Assembly (NCBI GenBank): GCA_902765215.1
Contig: CACWZA010000005.1
Location: 1-64,000, forward strand
Direction of reading: 5' to 3'
Length of the DNA: 64,000 nt
From: an uncultured bacterium
Lineage (GTDB): Bacteria > Cyanobacteriota > Vampirovibrionia > Gastranaerophilales > Gastranaerophilaceae
How positions within the stretch are numbered: position 1 is the stretch's first letter; each line of letters opens with the position of its first letter. Below are positions 23,370-32,716 of the stretch, one piece after another. The notes beneath the pieces were generated by a model. The model was given only the letters and a program-made list of their open reading frames with translations. It was not told where the DNA came from and did no database searches. The translations under genes and the position numbers were made by a program.

Positions 23370-26300
23370 ATGTCGAAATTTGTACCATTGCATGTTCACA
23401 CAGAGTATTCGCTCTTGGACGGTGCAATAAGAGTAAACGAGCTGGTTGATTTTGCAAAAGAGCATGATATGCCTGCTATTGCAATTACTGACCACGGTGT
23501 TATGTACTCTGCAATTGAGTTTTATGAATATGCTGAAAAAGTTGGAATTAAACCTTTGGTCGGATGTGAATTTTATGTTCATAACGGGGATATTCACGAA
23601 AAAGACCCGAATAATAACCCTTGTTATCACTTGATTTTGATAGCAAAAGATACAAAAGGTTATATGAACCTCATTAAACTTGTATCTACTGCTTGGTGTG
23701 AGGGAAGATATTATAAACCCCGTATAAACTGGGAGCTTTTAGAGAAGCATCATGAGGGGCTTGTTTGTTGTTCTGCATGTCTTGCAGGGGAAGTGTTGTG
23801 TTACCTGAAAGACGGTGATAAACAAAAAGCAAAAGAGGTTGCAAAACGGTATAAAGATTTATTTGGGGATGATTATTATATTGAGTTACAGGATCACGGG
23901 ATTGCCGATCAGAAGAGAACAAACCCTGATTTGATTGAAATAGCAAAAGAACTTGATATTAAAATGGTTATAACAAATGATTCACACTATCTCAGAAAAG
24001 AAGATGCTGATATGCATGATACCCTTTTGTGTCTTAATACTAATTCCGATAAAGACGATCCGAATCGTTTTCATTTTGCTAATAATGAGTTTTATGTAAA
24101 GACAAAAGAAGAAATGAGAGAGGCCTTCAAATGGATGGACTCCGATATGTTCGAAGAGTGTGTAAAAAATACGGAAGAAGTTGCAAATAAGTGTGATTTG
24201 CATATTAAACTTCACGATGCACCTTTACCGTATTATGAAGTACCTAAGGGGTATACAACAGAAACATATCTGAATCACCTTGTTATGGAAGGGCTAAAAA
24301 AGAGGTATGGCGAAAATCCTGACGATTCAATTTATGAGCGGGCAAAATATGAACTTGGTGTTATTGAAAAAATGGGATTCCCTGCATACTTCCTTATAAC
24401 TTGGGATTTTATCAATTTTGCAAAGACTCACGATATTCCTGTTGGTCCGGGGAGAGGCTCCGCTGCGGGATCTATTGTTGCCTATGCTCTGGGTATAACG
24501 GATATTGACCCGATTTTCCATAAACTCTTGTTTGAAAGATTTTTGAATCCTGAACGTTTTACGATGCCCGATATAGATATCGACTTTTGTATTGAAAGAC
24601 GTGGTGAGGTTATAGACTACGTCGTAGAAAAGTATGGGGAAGATAAAGTTTGTCAGATTATTACCTTTATGACCTACGCGCCAAAAGCGGCATTTAAGGG
24701 GGTAGGGCGTATTTTGAGAGTTCCGTTTGTAGAGAGTAACAGACTGACGGGGCTTATTGACCCTGCAATTGAAATAGCAAAAGCAGAAAACCCTAAGGCA
24801 GAATGGCTTAAAGATGCACTTAAAGCAGAGGGCTCTGAATTTAAACAGTTGTATGATGACGATTATAAAACTTATACTGATGACGGTAAAGAAATCAGTT
24901 TTAAGCGTTGGGTTGATTTAGCGTGTGCTATTGAGGGGCTGAAAAACGGTACTGGTACTCACGCGGCGGGTGTGATTATTTCTCACGACCCTCTTGATAC
25001 AATATTACCTGTTCAGCCGTCAAAGGAAGGTATTGTACAGACAGGTTATCCTAAGCACGAAGCAACTGAGGTCCTTGACCTTTTAAAGATGGACTTTTTG
25101 GGTTTGCGAAACCTCACAATGATAACAAAGACAGTTAAAATGGTTGAAAAATACCGTGGTGTTAAGTTGGATATCAACCATATTCCGCTTGATGATAAAC
25201 CGACTTATGAAATGCTTTCAAAAGGTGAAACCGTCGGGGTGTTCCAGTTGGAATCACAAGGTATGATTAACCTTGTAAAACGTTTGAAACCAGACGTATT
25301 TGAAGATTTAGGCGCTCTAGTTGCCTTGTTCCGTCCGGGACCTTTGGGCTCAGGCATGGTTGACGATTTTGTTGCCAGAAAACACGGAGAACAGGAGGTT
25401 ACTTATGCTCACCCTGATTTAGAGCCTGTGTTAAAAGATACATACGGGACAATTGTTTATCAGGAACAAATTATGCAGGTGTTCCAGATTTTGGCAGACT
25501 ATTCTCTCGGTCAAGCAGATCAGGTTCGCCGTATGATGGGTAAGAAAGACCAAAAGGCGATGGAAGAACAGAGAGGCAAGTTTATTGAGGCATCTGCTAA
25601 GCACGGGATGTCAAAGGAAGATGCGGAAAAATTGTTTAACCAGATTCTTGCGTTTGCTTCCTACTGTTTCAACCGTGCGCACTCTGCTGCGTATGCGTTT
25701 GTTGCGTATCAGACAGCATATTTGAAATGCCACTACCCTGTTGAATATTTATCAGCACTTTTATCAAGTGTTGCGGACAGAAAAGACCAGACTCAGTTAT
25801 ATATTGAAGAAGCGCAAAAATTTGGCATAAAAGTTCTTCCGCCTGATGTTAATAAGTCCTATCTTGAATATTCTCCTGACGGTAATAATATTCGTTTTGG
25901 TATGGCTGCAATTAAGGGTGTTGGCGAAAATGTCGTAAACGCAATTATTGAAGAACGAGAAAAGAACGGTGAATTTAAGAATGTATTTGATTTTGCCAAG
26001 AGGCTTGACCCGAAAGTTGTGAACAAAAAATCGATGGAAGGTCTGATTAAGGCAGGTGCTTTTTCAACTATTGAAAAGAGCAGAAAACAGTTGATGGATA
26101 ATCTTGATCACATATTGTCCTCATCGGCTAAACTTGCTAAAGAAAAAGCAATGGGACAGGTTAGTTTGTTTGCTGCTGCGGGCGGTGATGATTTTGAATC
26201 TGTACAGTTTAAGCTTGGAGGGAGCGAGGAAGAGTATTCTGACAAAATTATTCAGCAGTTTGAAAAAGAGTTTTTAGGGTTTTATGTCACATCTCACCCG

Positions 26301-26972
26301 TTATTCTCAATTCGTCAGAATTTGCCGTTCTTAAGAACACACAGTATATCGGCATTGAAAAATATGCCTGACTTTGATTCGTTAAAGGACTCTCACAAGG
26401 ATACCCGTCCTGCTATGGCTACAATCTGCGGACTGGTTACTTCTTTAAGAAAAATTCCGACAAAGAAAGACCCTGCTAAATTCCATGTGTTTGGGGTTGT
26501 TGAAGATTTAACCGATAAGGTTGAGGTTGCTATTTTTAACCGTACAGCAGAAAAGATTGCAGAGCAGTATGGAAATGATGCTTTCGCAGTTGAAAAGAAG
26601 GTTATTTTGTCAGGTAAGGTTCAGCACAGAGATGAAAACTCCACAAGCTTGGTTGTTGATTCTCTTAAGCCTGTTGAAAACTCTAACCTTGTAACCATAA
26701 CCTTAAGTGAAGGTTTGAAATATGAGGAATTATGTGCAGTTAAGGATGTTTTGGTCAAGTATCATGGCGGGGACCCTGTATTGTTTAAACTCCCTGAAAC
26801 AAATAATAAGATATTGTCCGGAACGGCTTTCTGGGTAAATGCAAGCAATGATTTAATGAATGCACTTAACGGCAATTTTGGTGATAAGGTTATTGTTAAT
26901 ATTAAGTCTATGGATGAAACATCCCTAAAAGAAGAACAAAATGAAAGCGAACCTGAAGGGGCAGGCGTGTAA
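23370..26972 (+). CDS. dnaE: DNA polymerase III alpha subunit
   Basis: 1200 residues, the usual DnaE1 length. The N-terminal PHP domain shows HVHTEYSLLDGA and ITDHGVMYS. The polymerase core shows GPGRGSAAGSIVAYALGITDIDP and the catalytic PDIDIDF. GTGTHAAGVIIS and the fingers (FCFNRAHSAAYAFVAYQTAYLK-type region) follow, then the tandem HhH and the C-terminal OB domain. It is the replicative catalytic subunit. GGAGGAAAAAT precedes the ATG. It ends 1 bp from the convergent patatin gene. Confidence 0.98.
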   Translation: MSKFVPLHVHTEYSLLDGAIRVNELVDFAKEHDMPAIAITDHGVMYSAIEFYEYAEKVGIKPLVGCEFYVHNGDIHEKDPNNNPCYHLILIAKDTKGYMNLIKLVSTAWCEGRYYKPRINWELLEKHHEGLVCCSACLAGEVLCYLKDGDKQKAKEVAKRYKDLFGDDYYIELQDHGIADQKRTNPDLIEIAKELDIKMVITNDSHYLRKEDADMHDTLLCLNTNSDKDDPNRFHFANNEFYVKTKEEMREAFKWMDSDMFEECVKNTEEVANKCDLHIKLHDAPLPYYEVPKGYTTETYLNHLVMEGLKKRYGENPDDSIYERAKYELGVIEKMGFPAYFLITWDFINFAKTHDIPVGPGRGSAAGSIVAYALGITDIDPIFHKLLFERFLNPERFTMPDIDIDFCIERRGEVIDYVVEKYGEDKVCQIITFMTYAPKAAFKGVGRILRVPFVESNRLTGLIDPAIEIAKAENPKAEWLKDALKAEGSEFKQLYDDDYKTYTDDGKEISFKRWVDLACAIEGLKNGTGTHAAGVIISHDPLDTILPVQPSKEGIVQTGYPKHEATEVLDLLKMDFLGLRNLTMITKTVKMVEKYRGVKLDINHIPLDDKPTYEMLSKGETVGVFQLESQGMINLVKRLKPDVFEDLGALVALFRPGPLGSGMVDDFVARKHGEQEVTYAHPDLEPVLKDTYGTIVYQEQIMQVFQILADYSLGQADQVRRMMGKKDQKAMEEQRGKFIEASAKHGMSKEDAEKLFNQILAFASYCFNRAHSAAYAFVAYQTAYLKCHYPVEYLSALLSSVADRKDQTQLYIEEAQKFGIKVLPPDVNKSYLEYSPDGNNIRFGMAAIKGVGENVVNAIIEEREKNGEFKNVFDFAKRLDPKVVNKKSMEGLIKAGAFSTIEKSRKQLMDNLDHILSSSAKLAKEKAMGQVSLFAAAGGDDFESVQFKLGGSEEEYSDKIIQQFEKEFLGFYVTSHPLFSIRQNLPFLRTHSISALKNMPDFDSLKDSHKDTRPAMATICGLVTSLRKIPTKKDPAKFHVFGVVEDLTDKVEVAIFNRTAEKIAEQYGNDAFAVEKKVILSGKVQHRDENSTSLVVDSLKPVENSNLVTITLSEGLKYEELCAVKDVLVKYHGGDPVLFKLPETNNKILSGTAFWVNASNDLMNALNGNFGDKVIVNIKSMDETSLKEEQNESEPEGAGV

Positions 26973-26973
26973 A

Positions 26974-28185
26974 TTATTTTATGTGTGCAACATGGCTTAC
27001 ATAGTCTATAAGCTCTTCGTTTTTTGCAGTAATTACTTTCTTTAATATTTCAGCCTGAGACAGTATTGAGTCTTTATTTTTGAATTTTGTTTTTCTTCCG
27101 AAAAGGAATGAGCCCGTCATTGGGGCTGAAAGAATGTCATTTTTCAGTGTCCAAAGCCCTTCAAAAATATCTGTATCGATATATTTGTAGGTGTCTGACA
27201 TAAACATGAATAAATCTTTTAGAATGTCTTTTGCTTTCGGTGCGTTGTTGTATTTTATTTCACGCACAAGTTTTTCTGTATGACGGATAATTTCTTTGTA
27301 GATGTTTGATATTCGCATCTTTTTATGTACACATTGTTTTGTAAGACATTCTATTGAGTCGTTGTAACCCATATCTATCAACTGTTCTTTAACTTCGCCC
27401 GGCATATTGAAGTCTATAACTATAATTCCGCCTGTCGTGATTTTGACATAATCATACTTATCATTTTCCCCAAAGACATCAATGATAAAATCGGTTGATG
27501 CAGAGGTCATACAACTATAGATTGAGTTTAAGAAGTCAAATGTGTTTCCGTCTTTTCTGACATTTTCGCCCTCAAGTCTAAACTCTAGAACTCTTGTATC
27601 AGGCGAATTTATGTTTTCTGAAAGTCGCCATAAAGGTATCCCTTTTAGTAAATCTCCATCGACTAATCTTCTTCCGTCAATTTCAACTGGAGTCATGAGT
27701 CCCGGCATACTGCAGGATATTCTGACAGCTTTTGCAACTTCAAAATCAGGGGTTTCAAAATTTGAAAATTCAACAGGTGTGAATGTGTTTAGGTTGGTTG
27801 TAAGTATAATAAGGTTTTTGTTTAAATCTTTAAAGGTTACCGGTTCGTTATCGCCCTTTTTATAATCTTCCCCGTAGAATTTTTTCTCTATTGCTGCTCT
27901 TATCCATTCTGTAAAGAGTTTTCCTTTACTCAGTGCAAAGTCTTTGTTGATGCTAAAATGGATATCTTTAAACAGTTCAAAATTGACCTCTTTTAAGGTT
28001 GTTCTGATTTCTTCCGCGTTACAGCCAACCGCAAGCAGAGCGGCAATAATTGAGCCGACGGAAGAACCTGCAAACGTTTTTACATTGATGTCGAGTTCCT
28101 TTAATGCGCGAATAGCACCAATATAGGCATATCCTCTGACTGCTCCCCCTCCGAATATACATGTGTATGTACCCTTCATTGTCAT
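26974..28185 (-). CDS. Patatin-like phospholipase
   Basis: 403 residues. CIFGGGAVRGYAYIGAI is the oxyanion loop, AGSSVGSIIA carries the nucleophilic serine (GxSxG), and VDGDLLKGIP carries the catalytic aspartate, so the dyad is complete. The catalytic domain ends near residue 270. The C-terminal 130 residues are helical and unassigned. Family members cleave acyl chains from lipids. No signal peptide is seen. There is no Shine-Dalgarno sequence, and an extended -10 box ends six bases before the ATG, so the message may be leaderless. A second ATG two codons later is an alternative start. Confidence 0.9.
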   Translation of the reverse strand: MTMKGTYTCIFGGGAVRGYAYIGAIRALKELDINVKTFAGSSVGSIIAALLAVGCNAEEIRTTLKEVNFELFKDIHFSINKDFALSKGKLFTEWIRAAIEKKFYGEDYKKGDNEPVTFKDLNKNLIILTTNLNTFTPVEFSNFETPDFEVAKAVRISCSMPGLMTPVEIDGRRLVDGDLLKGIPLWRLSENINSPDTRVLEFRLEGENVRKDGNTFDFLNSIYSCMTSASTDFIIDVFGENDKYDYVKITTGGIIVIDFNMPGEVKEQLIDMGYNDSIECLTKQCVHKKMRISNIYKEIIRHTEKLVREIKYNNAPKAKDILKDLFMFMSDTYKYIDTDIFEGLWTLKNDILSAPMTGSFLFGRKTKFKNKDSILSQAEILKKVITAKNEELIDYVSHVAHIK

Positions 28186-28200
28186 GTGACTATTATACCA
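28186..28200 (-). promoter_or_regulatory. Extended -10 promoter of the patatin gene (leaderless geometry)
   Basis: TGG-TATAAT on the minus strand, six bases (AGTCAC), then ATG at 28185. The same TGG-TATAAT-N6-ATG arrangement recurs upstream of ruvC. Confidence 0.6.
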
Positions 28201-28331
28201 TATTTACCAATTGTTTGGGAATAGTATATTTATTGTTTTTCTGGGATTATTGTGATTTTTATTCAGATTTTAAAATAAACTATTTGTATGATTTACACTC
28301 AAAAGTGTTCAAGTTTTGAAAATTTTATGCG

Positions 28332-28337
28332 TATAAT
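28332..28337 (+). promoter_or_regulatory. Putative -10 box of the TPR gene
   Basis: TATAAT at 28332-28337 lies 32 bp before the start codon at 28370. A small ACACT-CAAA-AGTGT inverted repeat lies about 20-40 bp further upstream in this divergent region. Confidence 0.4.
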
Positions 28338-28369
28338 CTTAAGTATACATATCACAGTTGGAGCATGTA

Positions 28370-30019
28370 ATGTCCGAACAAGCAATTTTACCCCGTAATG
28401 TAGTGGCAGGCGAACATATTAGCGCCCTCGATTTGGCGCGATTGTCGCATCAGAAATATATTGTAAAACAACAGCACGAAGATTTAGAAAATGCCATTGG
28501 TTATTATATAGAGGCTATCCGCAATGATTCTAAGGTGGCTGAGCCATATTACCGTTTGGCAAGTCTTATGTATGAAAAAGGTCAGATAACACTAGAATCT
28601 GCTATTGAACAATGTCAGACTGCTGTTTCTTTAGAGCCTGATAATATAAATGCTCATATTTATGCGGGTTATTTCTTGTCTATGTCAGAGGATTACAAAT
28701 CTGCTCAGAGTGAATTTGACTATGCAATCAAAACAGGATTATTAAATTCGGCTCGTCCGAGATTATTTTTATCTAAACTGATAAAAAGAGAAATTGATTT
28801 AGAAGGTGTAACTGTCGGAAGAATTGCAAAATATCTGTATTATTTATTGTCCGGCGGTATGTTGTTAATGTGTGATAAAGCGGCAGTCAGAATGATGATT
28901 GAAACTATTGCTGATAATATATCGGTATTTTCTTATAAAACTCTTGGTGAAACCTGCGAGAAGGCTAAGATGTATTCATCAGCATTTAAAGCATATTCTG
29001 ACGGTATGGCGAAAACTCAGCATGGTGATGTTTTCTATAAGAAGATGGGCGATTTGTCCATGTCAAGACAAGATTTGTTGTCAGGTTTAGAATGTTATAA
29101 AAAGGCATTGAGCGTCACTCCTGATAACAGAGAAGTTTTGCTTAAGCTGGCAACTTTGATTCAAACATCTTTCCCTGACAGAATTGATGAAGCAATTGAT
29201 TATTACAATAAACTTCTTGAATTTAATATTGATAATGACAAAATCTATTATGAACTTGGTCATTTATATTTAAGAAAAGACGACAGGCTGAATGCTGTTT
29301 CTGCTTTTAAACTTGCACTTCAGCAAAATGAGGATAATCCTTACTATAACAATTCGCTCGCGTATGCTTATGTAAGAGTTGAATTGTATGATGATGCTAT
29401 CGAATATTATCAGAAGGCTATAAAACTAAATCCTGATGCTAAGTGGACATCTATTGTATGTCATGCTCTTGGTGCAGTTTATGGTGAAGTGAAGGGCAAT
29501 TTTGAGGCTGCTGAGGCTACTTATCAGGCAGGTTTAGTATTAGACCCTTCAAATTATGAATTAGTGTTATCACTCGGCGACCTACAAATGGTTAAGGGTG
29601 ATTTGGATAAGGCAATAAGAACTTATTGCGATGGCATAACGCTCGATCCTGAAAACTTCCTTGCTTATGCAAAGGCAGGTCTTGCGTTGTGGGAAAAAGA
29701 TTATATAGAGGAATCGATTGTATCTTTCCATAAGTCAATTGAATTGAACCCTAATTTCGAAATATCACAAAACAATTTAGGAGTTGTGTACCTTGATGGT
29801 ATGGGTACACCAAAAGAGTCAGTGAAGTACTTCCTGAATGCAATTAAATTGAATCCGAATTACACATTGGCTTATTTTAATGCCGGACGAGCGTTGCAGG
29901 CGATTGGGGAAAACACCCGAGCCGCCGAATACTATCAGATGGCTCTGGATTTGAATAAAATCACGAACGAGTTAAGTGAGGATGATATTCAATCCCGATT
30001 ATACGACTTATTTGATTAA
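28370..30019 (+). CDS. Tetratricopeptide repeat protein
   Basis: 549 residues built of about a dozen TPR units, clear examples being DAIEYYQKAIKLNPDAKW, KAIRTYCDGITLDPENFLAY and ESIVSFHKSIELNPNFE. TPR arrays act as protein-binding scaffolds. No catalytic domain, signal peptide or membrane segment is visible. I chose ATG 28370, preceded by GTTGGAGC, over the in-frame TTG at 28358. It is transcribed alone from a TATAAT promoter and ends at a terminator. Its partner is unknown. Confidence 0.9.
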   Translation: MSEQAILPRNVVAGEHISALDLARLSHQKYIVKQQHEDLENAIGYYIEAIRNDSKVAEPYYRLASLMYEKGQITLESAIEQCQTAVSLEPDNINAHIYAGYFLSMSEDYKSAQSEFDYAIKTGLLNSARPRLFLSKLIKREIDLEGVTVGRIAKYLYYLLSGGMLLMCDKAAVRMMIETIADNISVFSYKTLGETCEKAKMYSSAFKAYSDGMAKTQHGDVFYKKMGDLSMSRQDLLSGLECYKKALSVTPDNREVLLKLATLIQTSFPDRIDEAIDYYNKLLEFNIDNDKIYYELGHLYLRKDDRLNAVSAFKLALQQNEDNPYYNNSLAYAYVRVELYDDAIEYYQKAIKLNPDAKWTSIVCHALGAVYGEVKGNFEAAEATYQAGLVLDPSNYELVLSLGDLQMVKGDLDKAIRTYCDGITLDPENFLAYAKAGLALWEKDYIEESIVSFHKSIELNPNFEISQNNLGVVYLDGMGTPKESVKYFLNAIKLNPNYTLAYFNAGRALQAIGENTRAAEYYQMALDLNKITNELSEDDIQSRLYDLFD

Positions 30020-30034
30020 CAACGATATGTTTTG

Positions 30035-30062
30035 AGGCTGGCAAAAGTCAGTCTTTTTTTTA
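30035..30062 (+). terminator. Terminator after the TPR gene
   Basis: AGGCTGGC and GTCAGTCT pair over 8 bp with two G-T pairs around AAAA, followed by eight T. It lies 16 bp after the stop codon. Confidence 0.85.
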
Positions 30063-30163
30063 GCCCCGAGCAGAGCCACGAACGAAGTGAGAGTCGAACA
30101 CTTGTCAACGGAAACGTTGAGTTTTCGATGCAAGTGTGAGCGTTGGCGTTTCCCGCGAGCTTT
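30063..30163. repeat. Intergenic inverted-repeat element
   Basis: A GC-richer block between the terminator and the ruvC promoter. CACTTG and CAAGTG form an outer pair enclosing CAACG-GAAA-CGTTG, an inner hairpin. CACGAACGAAGTGAGAG and GCGTTTCCCGCGAGC flank it. It has no coding signal; the minus-strand ORF through it is a shadow. Confidence 0.4.
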
Positions 30164-30176
30164 ATTCCCTTAAATG

Positions 30177-30191
30177 TGGTATAATATAACC
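30177..30191 (+). promoter_or_regulatory. Extended -10 promoter of ruvC (leaderless geometry)
   Basis: TGG-TATAAT (TATAAT at 30180-30185), six bases (ATAACC), then ATG at 30192, with no Shine-Dalgarno sequence. Confidence 0.6.
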
Positions 30192-30680
30192 ATGAGAATT
30201 TTAGGAATCGATCCGGGAATGGCGATAGTTGGCTATGCATTAGTCAATTACGAAAATAATACTTATACACTTGAAGCTTCTGGTTCAATACAGACCGATA
30301 AATCAAAGACGACATCTTCTCGTTTGCTTGAGATATTTAATGATTTGTCTTCTGTTGTCGATATGTACAAGCCTGATTGTGCATCAATAGAAAAACTATA
30401 TTTCTTTAAAAACCAAAAAACAATTATCCCTGTTGCTGAATCAAGAGGTGTTATTCTCACCGTTTTTGAAAAATTTGGGGTTCCTGTTTATGAATATACC
30501 CCGATAGAAGTTAAGCAGGTCTTAACTGGTTATGGCAGGGCATCTAAAAAAGAAGTCGAACAAATGGTTAAATATACCTTAAATACTGACACGCTGCCAA
30601 AGTTAGACGATACGGTAGATGCTGTCGCTATTGCGATTTGTCATACAAGAAATTTAATATTTGGGGAAAGTGTTAAATAG
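30192..30680 (+). CDS. ruvC: Crossover junction endodeoxyribonuclease RuvC
   Basis: 162 residues of RNase H fold. It resolves Holliday junctions made accessible by RuvAB. Catalytic acidic residues are seen in ILGIDPG (first Asp), SIEKLYF (Glu) and KLDDTVDAVAIAICH (Asp pair). ATG 30192 gives the conserved MRILGIDPGM start; an ATG at 30174 would lie inside the promoter. It is not linked to ruvA (2889). The minus-strand gene at 30692 is convergent. Confidence 0.97.
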   Translation: MRILGIDPGMAIVGYALVNYENNTYTLEASGSIQTDKSKTTSSRLLEIFNDLSSVVDMYKPDCASIEKLYFFKNQKTIIPVAESRGVILTVFEKFGVPVYEYTPIEVKQVLTGYGRASKKEVEQMVKYTLNTDTLPKLDDTVDAVAIAICHTRNLIFGESVK

Positions 30681-30691
30681 CGGGTGAGTGA

Positions 30692-30940
30692 TTAGTCTTC
30701 TTCAGTTGAATTGTCAATTTCTTCGCTTGCCAATTCTAACATTCTGTATACCATATATGCGCCAAGAGCTACTGCTTTAGGATCGAGCTCTGTATTTTTT
30801 GCTGCCTCAAGGATAGATGTATTAACCTCAGGATTTTCTTCCTTGATGTAGTGTATCATATTTTTTCTCCACATTCTCACATCCTGGAATGCTTCAGCAA
30901 ATACTAATGACGATTGTTCTTCTGTGATTAATGGCAACAT
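30692..30940 (-). CDS. Small hypothetical helical protein
   Basis: 82 residues starting MLPLITEEQSSLVFAEAFQD, all-helical in character, acidic at the C-terminus (ASEEIDNSTEED). No family recognised. I chose the ATG at 30940 because AGGAGAG lies 7 nt before it; the longer frame from 30973 would run through the promoter. The gene has a TATAAT box embedded in a 12-bp inverted repeat, so its expression may be controlled. Confidence 0.7.
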   Translation of the reverse strand: MLPLITEEQSSLVFAEAFQDVRMWRKNMIHYIKEENPEVNTSILEAAKNTELDPKAVALGAYMVYRMLELASEEIDNSTEED

Positions 30941-30964
30941 ATTTTGCTCTCCTATATTTGATAT

Positions 30965-30993
30965 TATATACAAAACTACAAGTTTTGTATATA
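30965..30993 (-). promoter_or_regulatory. Perfect 12-bp inverted repeat overlapping a -10 box
   Basis: TATATACAAAAC (30965-30976) and GTTTTGTATATA (30982-30993) are perfect inverted copies around a 5-nt centre. On the minus strand the repeat runs into TATAAT of the gene at 30692-30940. This suits an operator covering the promoter, though the binding factor is unknown. Confidence 0.5.
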
Positions 30994-31054
30994 TGTTAAG
31001 TTTATTGTATTATTGTGTTAGTAGAGAATGTATAGTTTCAGCCGGAGTTGGTTT

Positions 31055-32080
31055 ATGGATTTAAAAACAAAAATCACTAAACTTCATTATGATAAGTCAG
31101 CAAAGGGTTTATTTGTTGATATGCTGGAGTTCTTTTCTCTCTTTTACGGGGTTGTTTCCTCTTTTCGTAACAAGTTATACGATAAGGGAATTTTGAAACA
31201 AATCAAAATTGGTGCTAAGGTCATATCAGTCGGGAATGTTACGACGGGTGGAGTCGGTAAAACCCCTCTCGTTGCCAGTTTAGCGCAGTATTATATAAAC
31301 AATGATGAAAAAGTCGCTGTTATTACCCGTGGTTATGGCGGCAGATTATCTAATAAAAAAGTTAATCTGATATCTGACGGGGTGAATGTTTATTACGAGG
31401 CAGAAGACTCAGGCGATGAGGCATACTGGCATGCTGTAAATAACCCTATGTGTTGTGTGCTTACCTGTAAAGACAGAGTTAAGGCTGCAAAATATGCAGT
31501 TGATACACTGGGTTGTACGGTTATTATTCTTGATGACGGCTTCCAGCACAGACATATAGCAAGAGATATTGATATTGTACTTGTTGATTCAGAATTAGGT
31601 TTCGGGAACGAAAAACTTTTGCCGGCAGGCCCGTTAAGAGAAGGTAAGGAAGCCTTTGAACGAATAGACAGACTTGTTATTGTTAATAAAAACGGTAATC
31701 CAGAAAGAGCAGAAAAATATGCAAAAATTCTGAATAAAAAACTTTCCTGCCCTGCTGAGGTTTGCAACTACGAACCTGATTATATCTATAATATTTCATC
31801 GGGTGAACGATTGGCATCGGGTGAGGCGGTTACGGCTCTCTGTGCAATCGGTCAGCCGCAGCAATTCTACAGATTTTTAGAGGATAAATTTGAAGTTATT
31901 CAGAAAATATCGTATGATGACCATCATTTGTATAAAAAAAGTGAAATTGACAGCATAAAAGGTACAATAGTTACTACCGAGAAAGATGCTGTCAAACTGC
32001 AGAATTTCGGCCGTAAGGATATCTATGCAATGAAATTAAAAATAAATATTGATATTGAATCTTTAATTTCAGGGGAATAG
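31055..32080 (+). CDS. lpxK: Tetraacyldisaccharide 4'-kinase
   Basis: 341 residues. It phosphorylates the 4' position of the lipid A disaccharide at the inner membrane. The Walker A-like loop is SVGNVTTGGVGKTPL, followed by ITRGYGGR, SGDEAYWHA and LDDGFQHRHIARDIDIVLVD, all characteristic of LpxK. I chose ATG 31055, preceded by GCCGGAGTT, though an in-frame ATG at 31028 is possible. nth follows after 3 bp. Like lpxA at 20678, it implies a lipid A outer membrane. Confidence 0.95.
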   Translation: MDLKTKITKLHYDKSAKGLFVDMLEFFSLFYGVVSSFRNKLYDKGILKQIKIGAKVISVGNVTTGGVGKTPLVASLAQYYINNDEKVAVITRGYGGRLSNKKVNLISDGVNVYYEAEDSGDEAYWHAVNNPMCCVLTCKDRVKAAKYAVDTLGCTVIILDDGFQHRHIARDIDIVLVDSELGFGNEKLLPAGPLREGKEAFERIDRLVIVNKNGNPERAEKYAKILNKKLSCPAEVCNYEPDYIYNISSGERLASGEAVTALCAIGQPQQFYRFLEDKFEVIQKISYDDHHLYKKSEIDSIKGTIVTTEKDAVKLQNFGRKDIYAMKLKINIDIESLISGE

Positions 32081-32083
32081 ATT

Positions 32084-32716
32084 ATGAAGAATATTGATAA
32101 AATTGTCGAAGGTCTAAAGTCTGCAGAGCAGCCGCAAAGTGATTTTGTAAAACTAATGGAAGAGTTTCATAACCCATATCTTGTATTGATTGGCTGTATA
32201 CTCAGTCTGAGAACAAACGACAGAACGACTTATCCTGCAACCCTCAGAATGTTGGAGCTTGCAAAGAGCCCTGAAGAAATGAAAAAGGTTGATGTTAAAG
32301 ATTTGGAAAAAGCGATTTATCCTGTCGGATTCTATGGGAATAAAGCAAAACAGATTATTGAGTTATCCCGAATTATTGCGGATGAAATGGACGGCAAAGT
32401 CCCTGACTCTATTGATGAGTTGTGCAAGTTTAACGGGGTTGGCAGAAAAACTGCGAATCTTGTTTTGGCTAAAGGGTTTGGGATTCCTGCAATATGTGTA
32501 GATGTGCATGTACACAGAATTTTTAACCGTTTGGGGTTGATTAAAACAAAAAATCCGGAAGAAACCGAGTTTGCACTCAGAGAAAAATTGCCGCAGAAAT
32601 ACTGGCTTGATATAAATACCCTTCTTGTTACCCACGGGCAGAATGTGTGTAAGCCGATTAATCCTAAGTGCGATATTTGTCCTGTTTCTGATTATTGCAA
32701 AAAACTAATCAAGTAG
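32084..32716 (+). CDS. nth: Endonuclease III (DNA glycosylase/AP lyase)
   Basis: 210 residues of the HhH-GPD family. It removes oxidised pyrimidines and nicks abasic sites. The HhH motif is FNGVGRKTANLVL with the catalytic lysine, VDVHVHRIFNRLG contains the catalytic aspartate, and the 4Fe-4S loop is C-x6-C-x2-C-x5-C near the end (VCKPINPKCDICPVSDYC). It follows lpxK by 3 bp with an AGGGGA site. Its last 12 bp overlap the convergent DUF1653 gene. Confidence 0.97.
   Translation: MKNIDKIVEGLKSAEQPQSDFVKLMEEFHNPYLVLIGCILSLRTNDRTTYPATLRMLELAKSPEEMKKVDVKDLEKAIYPVGFYGNKAKQIIELSRIIADEMDGKVPDSIDELCKFNGVGRKTANLVLAKGFGIPAICVDVHVHRIFNRLGLIKTKNPEETEFALREKLPQKYWLDINTLLVTHGQNVCKPINPKCDICPVSDYCKKLIK

Noticed and set aside
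30174-30191. Upstream ATG for ruvC
   Set aside because: It would place the -10 box inside the coding region and add residues absent from RuvC, which starts at the conserved MRILGIDPG.
30016-30240. 74-codon minus-strand ORF over the ruvC promoter
   Set aside because: It runs through a terminator, a repeat and the ruvC promoter and start, and has no supporting signal.
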